A stretch of 64,000 nt of DNA from Candidatus Kurthia intestinigallinarum (GCF_003991225.1 NZ_JTFC01000012.1:20351-84350), one strand, 5' to 3'. Shown: positions 51,810 through 61,107, numbered from the stretch's first letter. Program-made: numbers and translations. The notes: a model not told the origin generated them from the letters alone.

Positions 51810-51820
51810 TATACAAGTAT
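51810..51820 (+). repeat. Dispersed AT motif, variant copy
   Basis: TATACAAGTAT, one mismatch, preceded by TTATTAAAT; the rightmost copy seen in the window. Confidence 0.5.
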
Positions 51821-51822
51821 CA

Positions 51823-52752
51823 TTAACTACGATTAAACAATTGTAAAATTGTACGAATACCACCTAGAAATGGTTTTTCAGGGGGAATGATATGTTCTTT
51901 AGGCTCGATTGTGCCAGTGATAATATCGCCTTGTATTGGAAGTAGATTGTTTTTAAAGCGAATGCGTAAAGATTTCGCTTTATTTAAATCCATCGAATTC
52001 ATCACTTGAAAATGAACATGCGGCGCAGTCGTATCGCCAGAGTTTCCACTATACGCTATTAATTCGCCAAGCTGTACGGAATCTCCTTTTTTCACATGAA
52101 TCGAATTTTGCTGTAAATGAGCGAGCAAACTATACTCACTATGCCCATGCTTCAAAATAATATAGTTACCAAACGTGCTTAGTTCATTACGTTCTCCAGG
52201 TGGTTGGTCACTAATGTTATCCTCGATAGCCATTACCTTGCCGGCTGCTGGGGCATAAATTTCTTCATTAAAGGCATAATAATCTTCACACATATTGCCA
52301 ATATTCTCAAAATAACGCTTATTTTTGACCCGTTTTAAATCAATGGCATAGCGCTGACTAGAGAAAGGATAATGATAATTAATGAGTTCATTCATTCCGC
52401 CCTGAGCGACCTGCCATTCACCGCGCACAGGTAGCTCAAACTGCGTTGTAGAAAAGCATTGATCGGCCTCAGGAAATCTCAAATAAGGCTTCATCGTTAA
52501 AAAATGAATATAGCCCTTTGAGTCAAAAATGGCACCGATCGCATTGCTGCGTTTTTCATCAAGCCACACCATTTTTTTTAGCGGTGGCAGTGAAATCGTA
52601 TAATGTAATGTATATGTATCGTGTTGAATTTTTTGTGCAATGGCCGTAAATTGATCAAATGAATAGGTCGCACGATACTCGGGTATCGTCGCATTGTAAA
52701 TGGCGCGAAAAGCACCGTCATTAATAGATGAAATAAGCTGTTGTGGTTGCAT
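51823..52752 (-). CDS. M23 family peptidase, cytoplasmic-looking
   Basis: A 309-aa protein. Residues 1-100 are an N-terminal helical/strand domain. The M23 core (about 160-285) has IYAPAAGKVMAIEDN, ILKHGHSEYSLLAHLQ and NSGDTTAPHVHFQVM, with the HxH zinc motif. The first zinc-site His is replaced by the pattern QRYAIDL, as in a Bacillales subgroup. ATG at 52752 was preferred since AGGAG lies 9 nt upstream; no signal peptide is visible. It probably acts on peptidoglycan, but how it would be exported is unclear. Confidence 0.75.
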   Translation of the reverse strand: MQPQQLISSINDGAFRAIYNATIPEYRATYSFDQFTAIAQKIQHDTYTLHYTISLPPLKKMVWLDEKRSNAIGAIFDSKGYIHFLTMKPYLRFPEADQCFSTTQFELPVRGEWQVAQGGMNELINYHYPFSSQRYAIDLKRVKNKRYFENIGNMCEDYYAFNEEIYAPAAGKVMAIEDNISDQPPGERNELSTFGNYIILKHGHSEYSLLAHLQQNSIHVKKGDSVQLGELIAYSGNSGDTTAPHVHFQVMNSMDLNKAKSLRIRFKNNLLPIQGDIITGTIEPKEHIIPPEKPFLGGIRTILQLFNRS

Positions 52753-52899
52753 CGTTGTCACTCCTTAAGTGAACAGACTATTACCTATTAATACGGTTTA
52801 GTGCGATAAAAAGTTTCACGTTCCTTAAAAAAATACAAAAACATCGTATGCAGTGAAAAAATAGAACTGGTATAATCCGACGGTTTCTAATTATAAAAG

Positions 52900-54312
52900 C
52901 TATTCATCAAACAATACACATCCAAGTCTACGTACTGCTTCTGGTATATCTTTCATGTCGATATACGCAAAGCCAATAATAATAAAGCGATTTTCGCGAA
53001 TAAGCGGATATGGATTTAATGAAAAACGCTTTAATGTATACACTTCTACATTATGCTTCGCCGCCTGCTGCTCAATCTCATCATAGCTACGCGCGCTTTT
53101 TGCCTCAATTAAAAAATGAAGCCCAGCAGGAACATCTGAAATGATAATTTGGTCGCCGAGCTGCTTCGTTAACTCCGTGACTAAGCAGCTTCGCACTTCT
53201 TCAAAATGCTTTGTCATTTTACGGAGATGCTTTTCATACTGACCACTTTCAATAAATTCATTTAATGTATAGAGTACCAATGTATTGACCGCCTGAATTT
53301 CAAGTGGAAACATCTCGCGGTAGCTCTCAAGTAATTTTACTGGTAACACCATATAGCTCACGCGAATCCCTGGAAGTAGCGTTTTTGAGAAGGTGCCCAT
53401 ATAAATGACCTTATGATTGTAGTCCATGCTTTGAAGGGATGGCACATGATTCGTCTCATATTTAAATTCACTATCATAATCGTCCTCGATAATATAGCGG
53501 TCCTCCTGTCGCGAAGCCCAGTTGAGCAATTCGACACGTCTAGAAATTGGCATAATGGTTCCGGTTGGAAACTGATGCGACGGGGTAGCAATCACGAGCT
53601 GGGCATCAAGCTGCTCGAGATGATGGACATCGATACCCGCATCATCGAGTGGAACAAGATGCGCCTGAATATGGTGACGTTTTAATAATTGATAGTAGCG
53701 CGCATAGCCGGGGTTTTCTACCGCAAACGATGGATTCTCCGGCAAAATCCGAATAAGGCGCTCCAATAAACCCTGGCTCGTCGCATGGACGACAATTTGT
53801 TCCGGCTCACATTTGACACCACGCGTTGCATAAATAAGCTCGGCAATATTTTTTCGTAGCACATAGGGGCCCTGTGTATGTGCCATTTCGCCAAGCTCTT
53901 CGATATAGCGATCATATACCTTCGCCTCACAGCTCAACCATTTACGCATCGGGAAAAGTCGTGCGTTACTATTCATATGAGAGAGGGACAGCCAAGTTTT
54001 AGGTGGCTCTGGTTGCTCACGTAAATGAGTCGGAAAAGCGGTTGTGACATTTGGGTTAATATCAAACTGCTCGATTTCTTCAATAAAATAACCGACGCGC
54101 TCAATCGTATAAATATAGCCCTCGGCAAGTAATTGCTCATAAGCATTTGCAATGGAATTTGTACTAACATCGAGCATCTGAGCGAGCTCACGCTTTGGTG
54201 GAAGCTTTGTATTGGCACGTAATTCATTATTTAAAATCAGCTGTTTAATTTGACGATAAATTTCTTGATAAAGGAAGCGGCCTTTTTGTGTTCTGTCTAA
54301 TTGAATCAACAT
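52900..54312 (-). CDS. gabR: MocR/GabR-type regulator (GntR helix-turn-helix plus aminotransferase domain)
   Basis: A 470-aa protein. Residues ~10-75 are a GntR winged helix (IYRQIKQLILNNELRANTKLP ... SNSIANAYEQLLAEGYI). The rest is a fold-type-I aminotransferase domain with the PLP lysine in TFSKTLLPG. GabR senses GABA and PLP and activates gabTD. It is divergent from gabT, and direct repeats lie in the gap. ATG at 54312 was preferred with AGGGGTG upstream; GTG at 54321 is an alternative. Confidence 0.85.
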   Translation of the reverse strand: MLIQLDRTQKGRFLYQEIYRQIKQLILNNELRANTKLPPKRELAQMLDVSTNSIANAYEQLLAEGYIYTIERVGYFIEEIEQFDINPNVTTAFPTHLREQPEPPKTWLSLSHMNSNARLFPMRKWLSCEAKVYDRYIEELGEMAHTQGPYVLRKNIAELIYATRGVKCEPEQIVVHATSQGLLERLIRILPENPSFAVENPGYARYYQLLKRHHIQAHLVPLDDAGIDVHHLEQLDAQLVIATPSHQFPTGTIMPISRRVELLNWASRQEDRYIIEDDYDSEFKYETNHVPSLQSMDYNHKVIYMGTFSKTLLPGIRVSYMVLPVKLLESYREMFPLEIQAVNTLVLYTLNEFIESGQYEKHLRKMTKHFEEVRSCLVTELTKQLGDQIIISDVPAGLHFLIEAKSARSYDEIEQQAAKHNVEVYTLKRFSLNPYPLIRENRFIIIGFAYIDMKDIPEAVRRLGCVLFDE

Positions 54313-54324
54313 ACTGTTCACCCC

Positions 54325-54366
54325 TGGTACCTTTTTTTTGAAATCTTGGTGCTTTTTATTGTACCA
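54325..54366. promoter_or_regulatory. Candidate GabR direct repeats
   Basis: GTACC occurs at 54327 and again at 54361, 34 nt start to start, in the gabR-gabT gap. This spacing resembles the ATACCA repeats bound by B. subtilis GabR; the hexamer itself differs. Confidence 0.45.
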
Positions 54367-54411
54367 AAATCCTTCATAATAGGAAAAAAAGAAACAAGGG
54401 AGGACTTAACA

Positions 54412-55713
54412 ATGCTTACGACAAACCTTACTGATGAATTAAATGACAAACGCCAAAAATACGTGGTGAAAGGTGTTAGTAACGGCTGTACAGCAATTGC
54501 AAAAGAAGCGAAGGGTGCCACAATTATCGATGTAGAGGGCAATGAATGGATCGATTTTGCAGCTGCTATTGGTACGCTTAATGTTGGCCATAGCCATCCT
54601 AAGGTAGTATCAGCAGTGCAAGCACAAGTAGAAAAGTTTTTACACCCAGGCTTCAACGTGATTATGTACGATTCTTATATGAAGCTTGCTGAAAAACTTG
54701 TGGAAATCACACCGGGAACACATGAAAAACAAGTGATTTTATTAAACTCAGGTGCTGAAGCGGTTGAAAATGCTGTGAAAATCGCACGTAAATATACAGG
54801 CAAACAAGCAGTAGTCGCATTTACAAATGGCTACCACGGGCGTACAAATTTAACAATGGGTATGACATCAAAAGTGAAGCCGTATAAGCTTGGTTTTGGT
54901 CCTTTCGCGCCGGAAATTTATAAAGCACCGTTTCCATACACATATCGCAAACCAGATAGCCTAACAGACGAAGAGTATGTGGATTACATTATTGAGCAAT
55001 TCCACGATTTCTTCATCTCAACAATCGCACCAGAAATGGTCGCTTGTGTTGTAATGGAGCCTGTACAAGGTGAGGGTGGCTTTATCGTACCGCCGAAGAA
55101 ATTCGTTCAAGCGGTTGCGAAATTCTGTCAGGATAATGATATCGTGTTCGTAGCAGATGAAATTCAAACAGGCTTCAGCCGTACAGGTACCGTATTTGCG
55201 ATTGAACAATTTGATGTTGTACCGGATTTAATGACGGTCTCTAAATCAATGGCAGCAGGTCTTCCATTAAGTGGTGTTGTTGGCCGTAAAGAAATAATGG
55301 AAGTATCAGATGTTGGGGAATTAGGTGGCACATATTCTGGTAGCCCAGTTGCATGTGAAGCGGCATTAGCGGTTATTGATATTGTAGAAGAAGAAAACTT
55401 AAATTCAAAAGCAGAAGCAATCGGCCAAAAAATTGAGGCGAAGCTTGAAACATACCGTACGCAATATGACTTCATCGGTGATATTCGTCGTCTTGGCGCA
55501 ATGGTGGCGGTAGAGCTTGTGAAAGATGGCAAGGTGCCGAATAAAGAAGCGGTAGGACGCATTACAAAGTATGCGAATGAAAATGGCTTATTACTATTAT
55601 CAGCTGGTATTAAAGGCAATGTTATTCGTTTCTTAACACCACTTGTGATTACAGATCAAGAGCTTGAAAAAGGCTTTGCGATTTTAGATAAAGCATTTGC
55701 AGAAGGAGTGTAG
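54412..55713 (+). CDS. gabT: 4-aminobutyrate aminotransferase
   Basis: A 433-aa class III aminotransferase from ATG 54412 (GGGAGGAC upstream; the longer frame to 54301 lacks a site). NSGAEAVENAVKIAR binds PLP phosphate, VVMEPVQGEGG and VFVADEIQTGFSRTG follow, and the PLP lysine is in VSKSMAAGLPL. It transfers the amino group of GABA to 2-oxoglutarate, giving succinate semialdehyde. It is followed 3 nt later by gabD. Confidence 0.9.
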   Translation: MLTTNLTDELNDKRQKYVVKGVSNGCTAIAKEAKGATIIDVEGNEWIDFAAAIGTLNVGHSHPKVVSAVQAQVEKFLHPGFNVIMYDSYMKLAEKLVEITPGTHEKQVILLNSGAEAVENAVKIARKYTGKQAVVAFTNGYHGRTNLTMGMTSKVKPYKLGFGPFAPEIYKAPFPYTYRKPDSLTDEEYVDYIIEQFHDFFISTIAPEMVACVVMEPVQGEGGFIVPPKKFVQAVAKFCQDNDIVFVADEIQTGFSRTGTVFAIEQFDVVPDLMTVSKSMAAGLPLSGVVGRKEIMEVSDVGELGGTYSGSPVACEAALAVIDIVEEENLNSKAEAIGQKIEAKLETYRTQYDFIGDIRRLGAMVAVELVKDGKVPNKEAVGRITKYANENGLLLLSAGIKGNVIRFLTPLVITDQELEKGFAILDKAFAEGV

Positions 55714-55716
55714 GCC

Positions 55717-57102
55717 ATGGGTGTTGTACATGTAAGTAATCCAGCGACGGGTGAAATTATTCATTCACTTCAAACGAGCACAAAAGAGGAAGTAACCGCA
55801 AAAGTGGACAAGGCGCAGCTTGCATTTCCTTCATGGAAGGCATTAACTGCGTATGATCGTTCGAAATTATTGATAGCTTGGGCTGCAATGATTCGTGAAA
55901 ATCGTCAGGAGCTAGGTGAATTAATTACGCTTGAAAACGGTAAGCCACTTGCAGAGGCACTTGGTGAGGTGGATTATGCGGTGAGCTATATTGATTGGTA
56001 TGCGGAGGAAGCGAAGCGTATTTATGGTCGCACGATTCCGACACATGTACCAAATAAGCGCTTATCTGTGACACGTCAGCCAATCGGTGTCGTTGCGGCG
56101 ATTACCCCATGGAATTTCCCAGCGGCGATGATGACACGTAAAGCAGCACCAGCACTTGCGGCGGGCTGTACATTTATCGTGAAGCCGGCAGAGGAAACAC
56201 CCCTTACGACGATTCGTCTGATTGAGCTTGCGCATCGTGCAGGGATTCCTGAGGATGCGGTGCAGTATGTGCTAGCGGATGCGCCAATGGTCGGTGAAAT
56301 TTTCACATCGCATAAGGCGGTGCGTAAAATTACATTTACAGGCAGTACGGCTGTCGGTAAATTATTATTATCACAGTGCGCGCAAACAGTGAAGCATGCG
56401 ACGATGGAGCTTGGTGGTCATGCACCGATTATCGTGGCAGAGGATGCAAATATTGCAGTAGCGGTGGAGCAGACGATTATTGCAAAATATCGTAATGCAG
56501 GGCAAACTTGTGTGTCGCCAAACCGTCTTATTGTGCATGAAAATATTGCAGCTACATTTACAGAAGCACTTGTTGCGAAGGTAAAAGAGCTGAAGGTAGG
56601 TAATGGTATGGAAGCGGATGTCAGTGTTGGCCCGGTCATTAACCGTAAAGGCTTTGATAAAATCCAGGACCAAATCCAGGATGCCTTATCAAAAGGCGCG
56701 GATGCAGCAGTAGGTGGTGGCCATAACGTCGATGAAGAGCAAGGGTTCTACTTCGTTGAGCCAACTGTACTGACGAATGTCTCAGCAGATGCAAAAATTA
56801 TGACAGAAGAAACATTTGGTCCTGTGATTCCGATTGTGACGTTCAAGGAACTAGATGAGGCGATTGCTATTGCAAATGACTCATTATACGGACTAGCAAC
56901 ATACTTCTTTACAGAAAGCTATAAAACAGGTACGTATTTAAGCGAAAACTTAGATTACGGTATCGTTGGCTGGAATGATGGCATTATTTCAGCCGCACAT
57001 GCTCCGTTCGGTGGTATGAAGGAATCGGGCATGGGTCGCGAAGGCGGCACAGAGGGAATCGAGCCATATTTAGAAACGAAATATGTGTCGATGTCTTTAT
57101 AA
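55717..57102 (+). CDS. gabD: Succinate-semialdehyde dehydrogenase
   Basis: A 461-aa NAD(P)-dependent aldehyde dehydrogenase. The catalytic Glu is in TMELGGHAP, the nucleophile Cys in GQTCVSPNR, and the NAD-binding GSTAVGK block lies near residue 210. With GabT it converts GABA to succinate. The start is only 3 nt after the gabT stop, so the two are one operon; a hairpin terminator follows. Confidence 0.9.
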   Translation: MGVVHVSNPATGEIIHSLQTSTKEEVTAKVDKAQLAFPSWKALTAYDRSKLLIAWAAMIRENRQELGELITLENGKPLAEALGEVDYAVSYIDWYAEEAKRIYGRTIPTHVPNKRLSVTRQPIGVVAAITPWNFPAAMMTRKAAPALAAGCTFIVKPAEETPLTTIRLIELAHRAGIPEDAVQYVLADAPMVGEIFTSHKAVRKITFTGSTAVGKLLLSQCAQTVKHATMELGGHAPIIVAEDANIAVAVEQTIIAKYRNAGQTCVSPNRLIVHENIAATFTEALVAKVKELKVGNGMEADVSVGPVINRKGFDKIQDQIQDALSKGADAAVGGGHNVDEEQGFYFVEPTVLTNVSADAKIMTEETFGPVIPIVTFKELDEAIAIANDSLYGLATYFFTESYKTGTYLSENLDYGIVGWNDGIISAAHAPFGGMKESGMGREGGTEGIEPYLETKYVSMSL

Positions 57103-57131
57103 CAACGTTTGCCCCCTAAGCAGCGTGTGTG

Positions 57132-57168
57132 AAAAAGAGCTATGCGAGTATTTGCGTGGCTCTTTTTG
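57132..57168 (+). terminator. Terminator of gabTD
   Basis: AAAAAGAGC pairs with GCTCTTTTT around an 18-nt loop. Confidence 0.8.
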
Positions 57169-57173
57169 TCGTT

Positions 57174-57200
57174 AAAAAAACAGCTGAACGCGTCAGCTGC
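57174..57200 (-). terminator. Terminator of the hypothetical gene at 57218
   Basis: GCAGCTGACGCG pairs with TTCAGCTG on the minus strand, followed by seven T. Confidence 0.75.
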
Positions 57201-57217
57201 TACGAATCGAAATCAAA

Positions 57218-57640
57218 TTAAGGCATTAATACTTCTGCAAATTGCTGTGTCACGGTTTTATCTGGATTAATGGTAATCAATAAATCACCGCTGCGTGGAT
57301 GTACAATACTCGTTTGGTATTTATTTGACTGTGCATCTGCATGCCAGCCGATATGATAGATCTCATGTGCATCATCATCGTATGTAAGAGCAATTTTCGC
57401 AATATCACATGTTTGTTGGATACGATCAAACGGTAAAATCTGTTCACCTTCTGCTAGCTGGTGGACATAGGATTCAAAACGATTGGCATTATGGTAAAGA
57501 AAGACGCTGACATTTTGAACGATTTGTTCGTCCTGATGCTGTTCGATATGATCAAAGTGCATCATACGGAAATCATCCGCATCAAAATGAAGACGCTCAC
57601 CATTTTTTAAAATAAAATCAAAGGCTGTAATCTGTTTCAT
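57218..57640 (-). CDS. Hypothetical soluble protein
   Basis: A 140-aa acidic protein rich in His and Asp, with no signal peptide or membrane segment. GAATTTC precedes the ATG and a terminator follows, so it is a plausible single gene. Its alternating strands (DFILKNGERLHFDADDFRMM; AKIALTYDDDAHEIYHIGW) suggest a small beta-rich fold. No family recognised. Confidence 0.6.
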   Translation of the reverse strand: MKQITAFDFILKNGERLHFDADDFRMMHFDHIEQHQDEQIVQNVSVFLYHNANRFESYVHQLAEGEQILPFDRIQQTCDIAKIALTYDDDAHEIYHIGWHADAQSNKYQTSIVHPRSGDLLITINPDKTVTQQFAEVLMP

Positions 57641-57762
57641 GAAATTCCACTCTTTCGTTGTTAGTTGATGCTAACAGCATATCATAAATCGGGAAATTTA
57701 CTAGAGTCCTCATTTGTTTGGAACGAGAAAAATAAAGCAGTTAGAAAATCGTTATTTGCTCA

Positions 57763-58308
57763 GGAAGCGTCTTTTAGCTACAACATAATTGAAAATAAGT
57801 GCCAAACAAGGGCAAATTGCATACGTAAAGAAAGAAGGGTATTAACCATCGTGCATATGCTGTCAATGAAAATTTTTATTTACTATTTTCAGCGCAAATA
57901 AGGACTATTTTTAAGAAGCGAAAAAGGCGTATTTTAGCCGCTAGAGCCCGAAAATCAACCCATTTTCGTGAATTTCGGGCTGTTTTTGATTATATACTGC
58001 TCAAAAAAGCGTGTGTGCTGTCATTTATTCAAGTAATAAAAAAATGCGACATAAAGATCCAAAACTGAACGAGCGCTGTTTGGAAAATGCCCCTCGGAGC
58101 GCCGAAATGAACCCAAAATACGGCAAAACGGGTTAGAAACGGGCTGTTTTTTAATGAAGTGGTTAACAAAGCATCACAACTATCGCCAAAGAAATGATAT
58201 GTATTTGTGATAATGTGTGAGGTGAACAAATGCTTATTAATCCAACAAGCCAAATGACATGCAGTTGGCACATATCTAGAAATATGTCGTAGTCAAAACA
58301 CGCTTCTT
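57763..58308. mobile_element. ~550-bp non-coding inverted-repeat element, copy 2 (opposite orientation)
   Basis: The reverse complement matches copy 1 (16723-17271). The right end ATATGTCGTAGTCAAAACAC GCTTCT closely mirrors the left GAAGCGTCTTTTAGCTACAA. The central hairpin with GCCCGAAAAT ... ATTTCGGGC and the stretch AATGAAGTGGTTAACAAAGC are strongly kept. Similarity continues to about 58355. It fills the gap after the hypothetical gene and holds no gene. Confidence 0.7.
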
Positions 58309-58456
58309 GAGGTGATTGGTGATTTAGATTTAATGATTTGTGATGCACACATAAAATTTACCGTTGTAAAATAAATCTTAATGCCTTCAATCAAATAGTG
58401 TTTTCAAATGTTATATGGTATTGTGGTTGGAATTGGAAAATAAAGGAGAGCTACAT

Positions 58457-58737
58457 ATGTTAAAAAATCGATTGTTTTCTTAGCGCTAAGCTCTTTATTT
58501 GTACTGTCAGGGTGTAGTGATGATGCCACAAATGCTTATGTTGTGAAAGAGAGTGATATTGTTGAATTACATGGTGAAATCGACAGTAGGGAACGTTTTG
58601 AACAATTTTTTGAACATGAACAACAGGGGAAAGACGATACGATTAGAATTGTGCGCTATACGATAGAGAGTAATCCTATTTTATATAATTATCCGTTTGA
58701 AAATAACAAAATCCAGGTGACGATTGATAATAAATAG
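58457..58737 (+). pseudogene. Frameshifted lipoprotein, DUF4362-like, C-terminally truncated
   Basis: From ATG 58457 (AAAGGAGAG upstream) a run of six A breaks the frame; one extra A would give a normal signal peptide SIVFLALSSLFVLSGC with lipobox Cys. The later frame reads ESDIVELHGEIDSRERFEQF and IRIVRYTIESNPILYNY, the DUF4362 pattern, to TAG at 58735. The expected C-terminal extension after DNK is broken by that stop. Two lesions mark a decayed gene. Confidence 0.7.
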
Positions 58738-58773
58738 GATAGCTACGGCGAAGCGGATGAGTTAATTAATAAA

Positions 58774-59106
58774 ATGACAAGCAAGCCTCGTTTAGTCGTT
58801 GTTACGGCAATGGAAGGAAATCAAGTGATTGGTTATAAGATTGGCTATGAACTCGATACTTATACATTTTATAGCTGGCTAGGCGGCGTGAAAATAAAGT
58901 ATCGAAAATATGGTATTGCTTCTAAGCTAATGGAAATCCAGCATCAGTATGTAAGGGAACAGGGCTGTCATGTTGTCCAAACGAAAACAATGAATAAATG
59001 GCGGAATATGCTAATTTTAAATATTAAAAGTGGATTTGATGTGATGAGCACATATACAGATAAAAATGGGCTACATAAAATAGTGCTTGAAAAAAAGTTG
59101 CTGTGA
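58774..59106 (+). pseudogene. GNAT acetyltransferase remnant fused downstream of the DUF4362 remnant
   Basis: In frame with the DUF4362 fragment after its stop (DSYGEADELINKM), the sequence runs into VIGYKIGYELDTYTFYSWLGGVKIKYRKYGIASKLMEIQHQYVREQG (in parts), a GNAT core with acetyl-CoA motif K-x-Y-G-I-A. The GNAT N-terminus is missing and no ribosome-binding site precedes ATG 58774. A deletion has probably joined two genes. Confidence 0.6.
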
Positions 59107-59235
59107 TAAGTTGTTTTATTCGAAAAATGTGTATTTAAAGTAAGAATTGTACTGAAATATTGGGGTATTCCTTCTATCATTGATTTGTTAAGGTATAATT
59201 TAACATAATCATAATTAGAAAGAGGTCGTCATTAG

Positions 59236-59337
59236 ATGGAAGAAAAGAAATCGGGTAATAAAACGAAAATCGCATTTTATGTGTTTGTAGCTCTAGGTGT
59301 AGGTATATGGGTGCTTAAATATTTAGATGCGGTATAG
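59236..59337 (+). CDS. 33-residue single-helix membrane peptide
   Basis: A short frame from ATG 59236: a basic N-terminus (EEKKSGNKTK) and one hydrophobic helix (residues ~12-30). AGAAAGAGG lies ~10 nt upstream and a strong hairpin terminator follows at 59366. These make it a plausible small membrane protein; no family known. Confidence 0.45.
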   Translation: MEEKKSGNKTKIAFYVFVALGVGIWVLKYLDAV

Positions 59338-59365
59338 CTAAGCGAATTATTAAAATACATAAAGA

Positions 59366-59406
59366 AAGGATAGCTAAAGGAATTTCTCCGTTCAGCTATC
59401 CTTTTT
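59366..59406. terminator. Bidirectional terminator
   Basis: AAAGGATAGCT pairs with AGCTATCCTTT between the small peptide and the convergent GNAT gene. Confidence 0.8.
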
Positions 59407-59446
59407 ATATCGCTTAATATCAGCTTCTTCGGCTCGCATAAAAGCG

Positions 59447-60004
59447 CTAGAAACGGATGGTATATTCTTCTTTTAAAATCGAATAGTACGCACTATCTGC
59501 AAGTGTGCCACGAATCATTTCACTTTTACGCAGTATCCCCTCTTGTGTCATACCTAAGCGGCGTAATACATTTCCGGACATCGGATTATTGACGTCATGG
59601 GCAGCATGTACGCGCTCTAGCTCTAAAATTGTAAATGCTAAATGAAGTAAGGTATTCCCGGCTTCTGTCATATAGCCATTTCCCCAGAAACGGCGATTTA
59701 AGGTGAAGCCTAAATCCCCACTCTTATTCCAGTCATCTACCCGAAACTCAATAGCACCAATCATCTTATCAGACTCTTTTAAAACGAGTGCATATTTGCC
59801 GATAGGTTCTTTCATAAAATAGTTGCCAATCATTTTTTCTGTTTGTTGCAGCTCCGTATGCGGCTCATACAAAAAGCGTGTCGTTTCTTCGTCTGACGTA
59901 TAGTCAAACATATCCACTGCATCATGCATCGTAACGGGGCGTAGAAATAAACGCTCACTTTCCATGCAGGCATGCTTTGCCATTAAAAATTGATAATTAC
60001 TCAA
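59447..60004 (-). CDS. GNAT acetyltransferase, RimJ/RimL family
   Basis: A 185-aa protein: ESERLFLRPVTMHDAVDMFDY at the N-terminus, then LGFTLNRRFWGNGYMTEAGNTL (acetyl-CoA motif R-x-x-G-N-G-Y) and ERVHAAHDVNNPMSGNVLRRLGMTQEGILRKSEM (in parts), the RimJ/RimL order. Likely N-acetylates a protein N-terminus or small amine. Monocistronic, with terminator. Confidence 0.85.
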   Translation of the reverse strand: MSNYQFLMAKHACMESERLFLRPVTMHDAVDMFDYTSDEETTRFLYEPHTELQQTEKMIGNYFMKEPIGKYALVLKESDKMIGAIEFRVDDWNKSGDLGFTLNRRFWGNGYMTEAGNTLLHLAFTILELERVHAAHDVNNPMSGNVLRRLGMTQEGILRKSEMIRGTLADSAYYSILKEEYTIRF

Positions 60005-60097
60005 AGTACTTCCTCTAACTTTCTTTTCGTATTTTCACTTTCATAGCATAACACAGAATATCCTTTAAATATATATTTAGCCATTTTTAGGTAAAAT

Positions 60098-60126
60098 AAA
60101 AAGGCGCACGAAGGCACCTTTTTTTT
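60098..60126 (-). terminator. Terminator of ohrR
   Basis: AAGGTGCC pairs with GGCGCACC-type arm (GTGCCTTCGTGCGCC), followed by T residues on the minus strand. Confidence 0.65.
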
Positions 60127-60547
60127 ACTTGTCTAGGCTTGCTACAAATTGGCTTAACATCGCATGTAATGCTTTTGCCTGCTCTGTATCTAAAGAAGAC
60201 TTTTCAAACACATCTTCACCGATACAGCCAAGTTCCTCTCGTAATGTGAATCCCTCATCTGTAAGTGAAACGAGTAAATTTCGTTCATCCTCTTTTGAGC
60301 GCGCGCGTGTTACATAGCCATGTGTTTCTAAGCGTTTTAGCAGTGGTGTAAGTGTCCCCGAATCTAAAAAGAGTTTACTACCAAGCTCTTTAATCGTCAT
60401 TGGCTCCTCATGGGATAATGCGAGCATTGTGATATAGCCTGTATATGTTAAATCATATTGCTTCAGGCGAGCAGTATAGTCTTTAATAATTTCCTTTGAT
60501 GATACATACAATAAAAAACAAAGCTGATTATCTAAACTTGCATTCAT
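60125..60547 (-). CDS. ohrR: OhrR, MarR-family organic-peroxide sensor
   Basis: A 140-aa MarR regulator. The reactive Cys is in DNQLCFLLYVSSKE near residue 10, the OhrR position that is oxidised by organic peroxides. The winged helix has MTIKELGSKLFLDSGTLTPLLKRLE and wing ARSKEDERN. ATG at 60547 has GGAGGT upstream; the longer frame to 60604 does not. It is divergent from ohr, with the OhrR operator between. Confidence 0.9.
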   Translation of the reverse strand: MNASLDNQLCFLLYVSSKEIIKDYTARLKQYDLTYTGYITMLALSHEEPMTIKELGSKLFLDSGTLTPLLKRLETHGYVTRARSKEDERNLLVSLTDEGFTLREELGCIGEDVFEKSSLDTEQAKALHAMLSQFVASLDK

Positions 60548-60599
60548 CGTAAAACCTCCAGTCCACTCTATTTTAGAAAGAAGCCAATTACTTGTCAAA

Positions 60600-60630
60600 C
60601 ACAATTAAATTGTGTACAATCTAATTGTTC
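60600..60630. promoter_or_regulatory. OhrR operator
   Basis: CACAATTAAATTGTGTACAAT followed by CTAATTGTTC resembles the B. subtilis OhrR box built from TACAATTAAATTGTA units. It covers the shared promoter region of ohrR and ohr. Confidence 0.75.
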
Positions 60631-60655
60631 ATAACTAAAAGGAGTGTGTAAAGAA

Positions 60656-61060
60656 ATGAAAGAAATTTATTCAACGAAAATGTTAAATGTTGGTGGCCGC
60701 AGTGGTGAATCGATTGCTGATGATAAATCATTTAAAGTGAAGATTGCGCCTCCAGGTTCAAACGTAGCAGATGCGACAAATCCAGAGCAATTATTTGCTG
60801 CAGGGTATAGTGCCTGCTTCAATAGCGCGCTTGATTTGATTAAGCGTCAAAAAGGGATTAAAGAAAAATCATCAATTACAGCGACTGTACGCTTATTTGA
60901 AAAAGCACCATTTGATTTTATTTTAGCAGTGGAGATTGTCGGACATATTGATGGTCTGCCACGTGAACAAACGCAGGAGCTTTTAGAATTAACGCATACA
61001 GTATGCCCTTACTCAAAAGCAACTGCTGGTAATATTGATGTAACAATTAAAGCCGTTTAA
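60656..61060 (+). CDS. ohr: Organic hydroperoxide resistance protein Ohr
   Basis: A 134-aa OsmC/Ohr peroxidase. The peroxidatic Cys is in GYSACFNSAL (near 54) and the resolving Cys in VCPYSKATAGN (near 118). It reduces organic hydroperoxides with lipoyl- or thiol-based electrons. ATG at 60656 was chosen (AAAGGAG ~12 nt upstream); the GTG at 60644 is inside the site. It is under OhrR control. Confidence 0.95.
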   Translation: MKEIYSTKMLNVGGRSGESIADDKSFKVKIAPPGSNVADATNPEQLFAAGYSACFNSALDLIKRQKGIKEKSSITATVRLFEKAPFDFILAVEIVGHIDGLPREQTQELLELTHTVCPYSKATAGNIDVTIKAV

Positions 61061-61066
61061 ATTATA

Positions 61067-61107
61067 TAAAAAACCGCCCTTCTAGTTGCTAGATGGGCGG
61101 TTTTTTA
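61067..61107. terminator. Bidirectional terminator between ohr and the membrane gene
   Basis: AAAACCGCCC pairs with GGGCGGTTTT. Confidence 0.85.

Noticed and set aside
57665..57901. A 78-residue frame entering copy 2 of the ~550-bp element
   Set aside because: It crosses the element boundary and has no counterpart in copy 1.
60600..60630. Copy of the dispersed AT motif
   Set aside because: CACAATTAAATTGTG is similar in composition but matches the OhrR box and its position between ohrR and ohr explains it.
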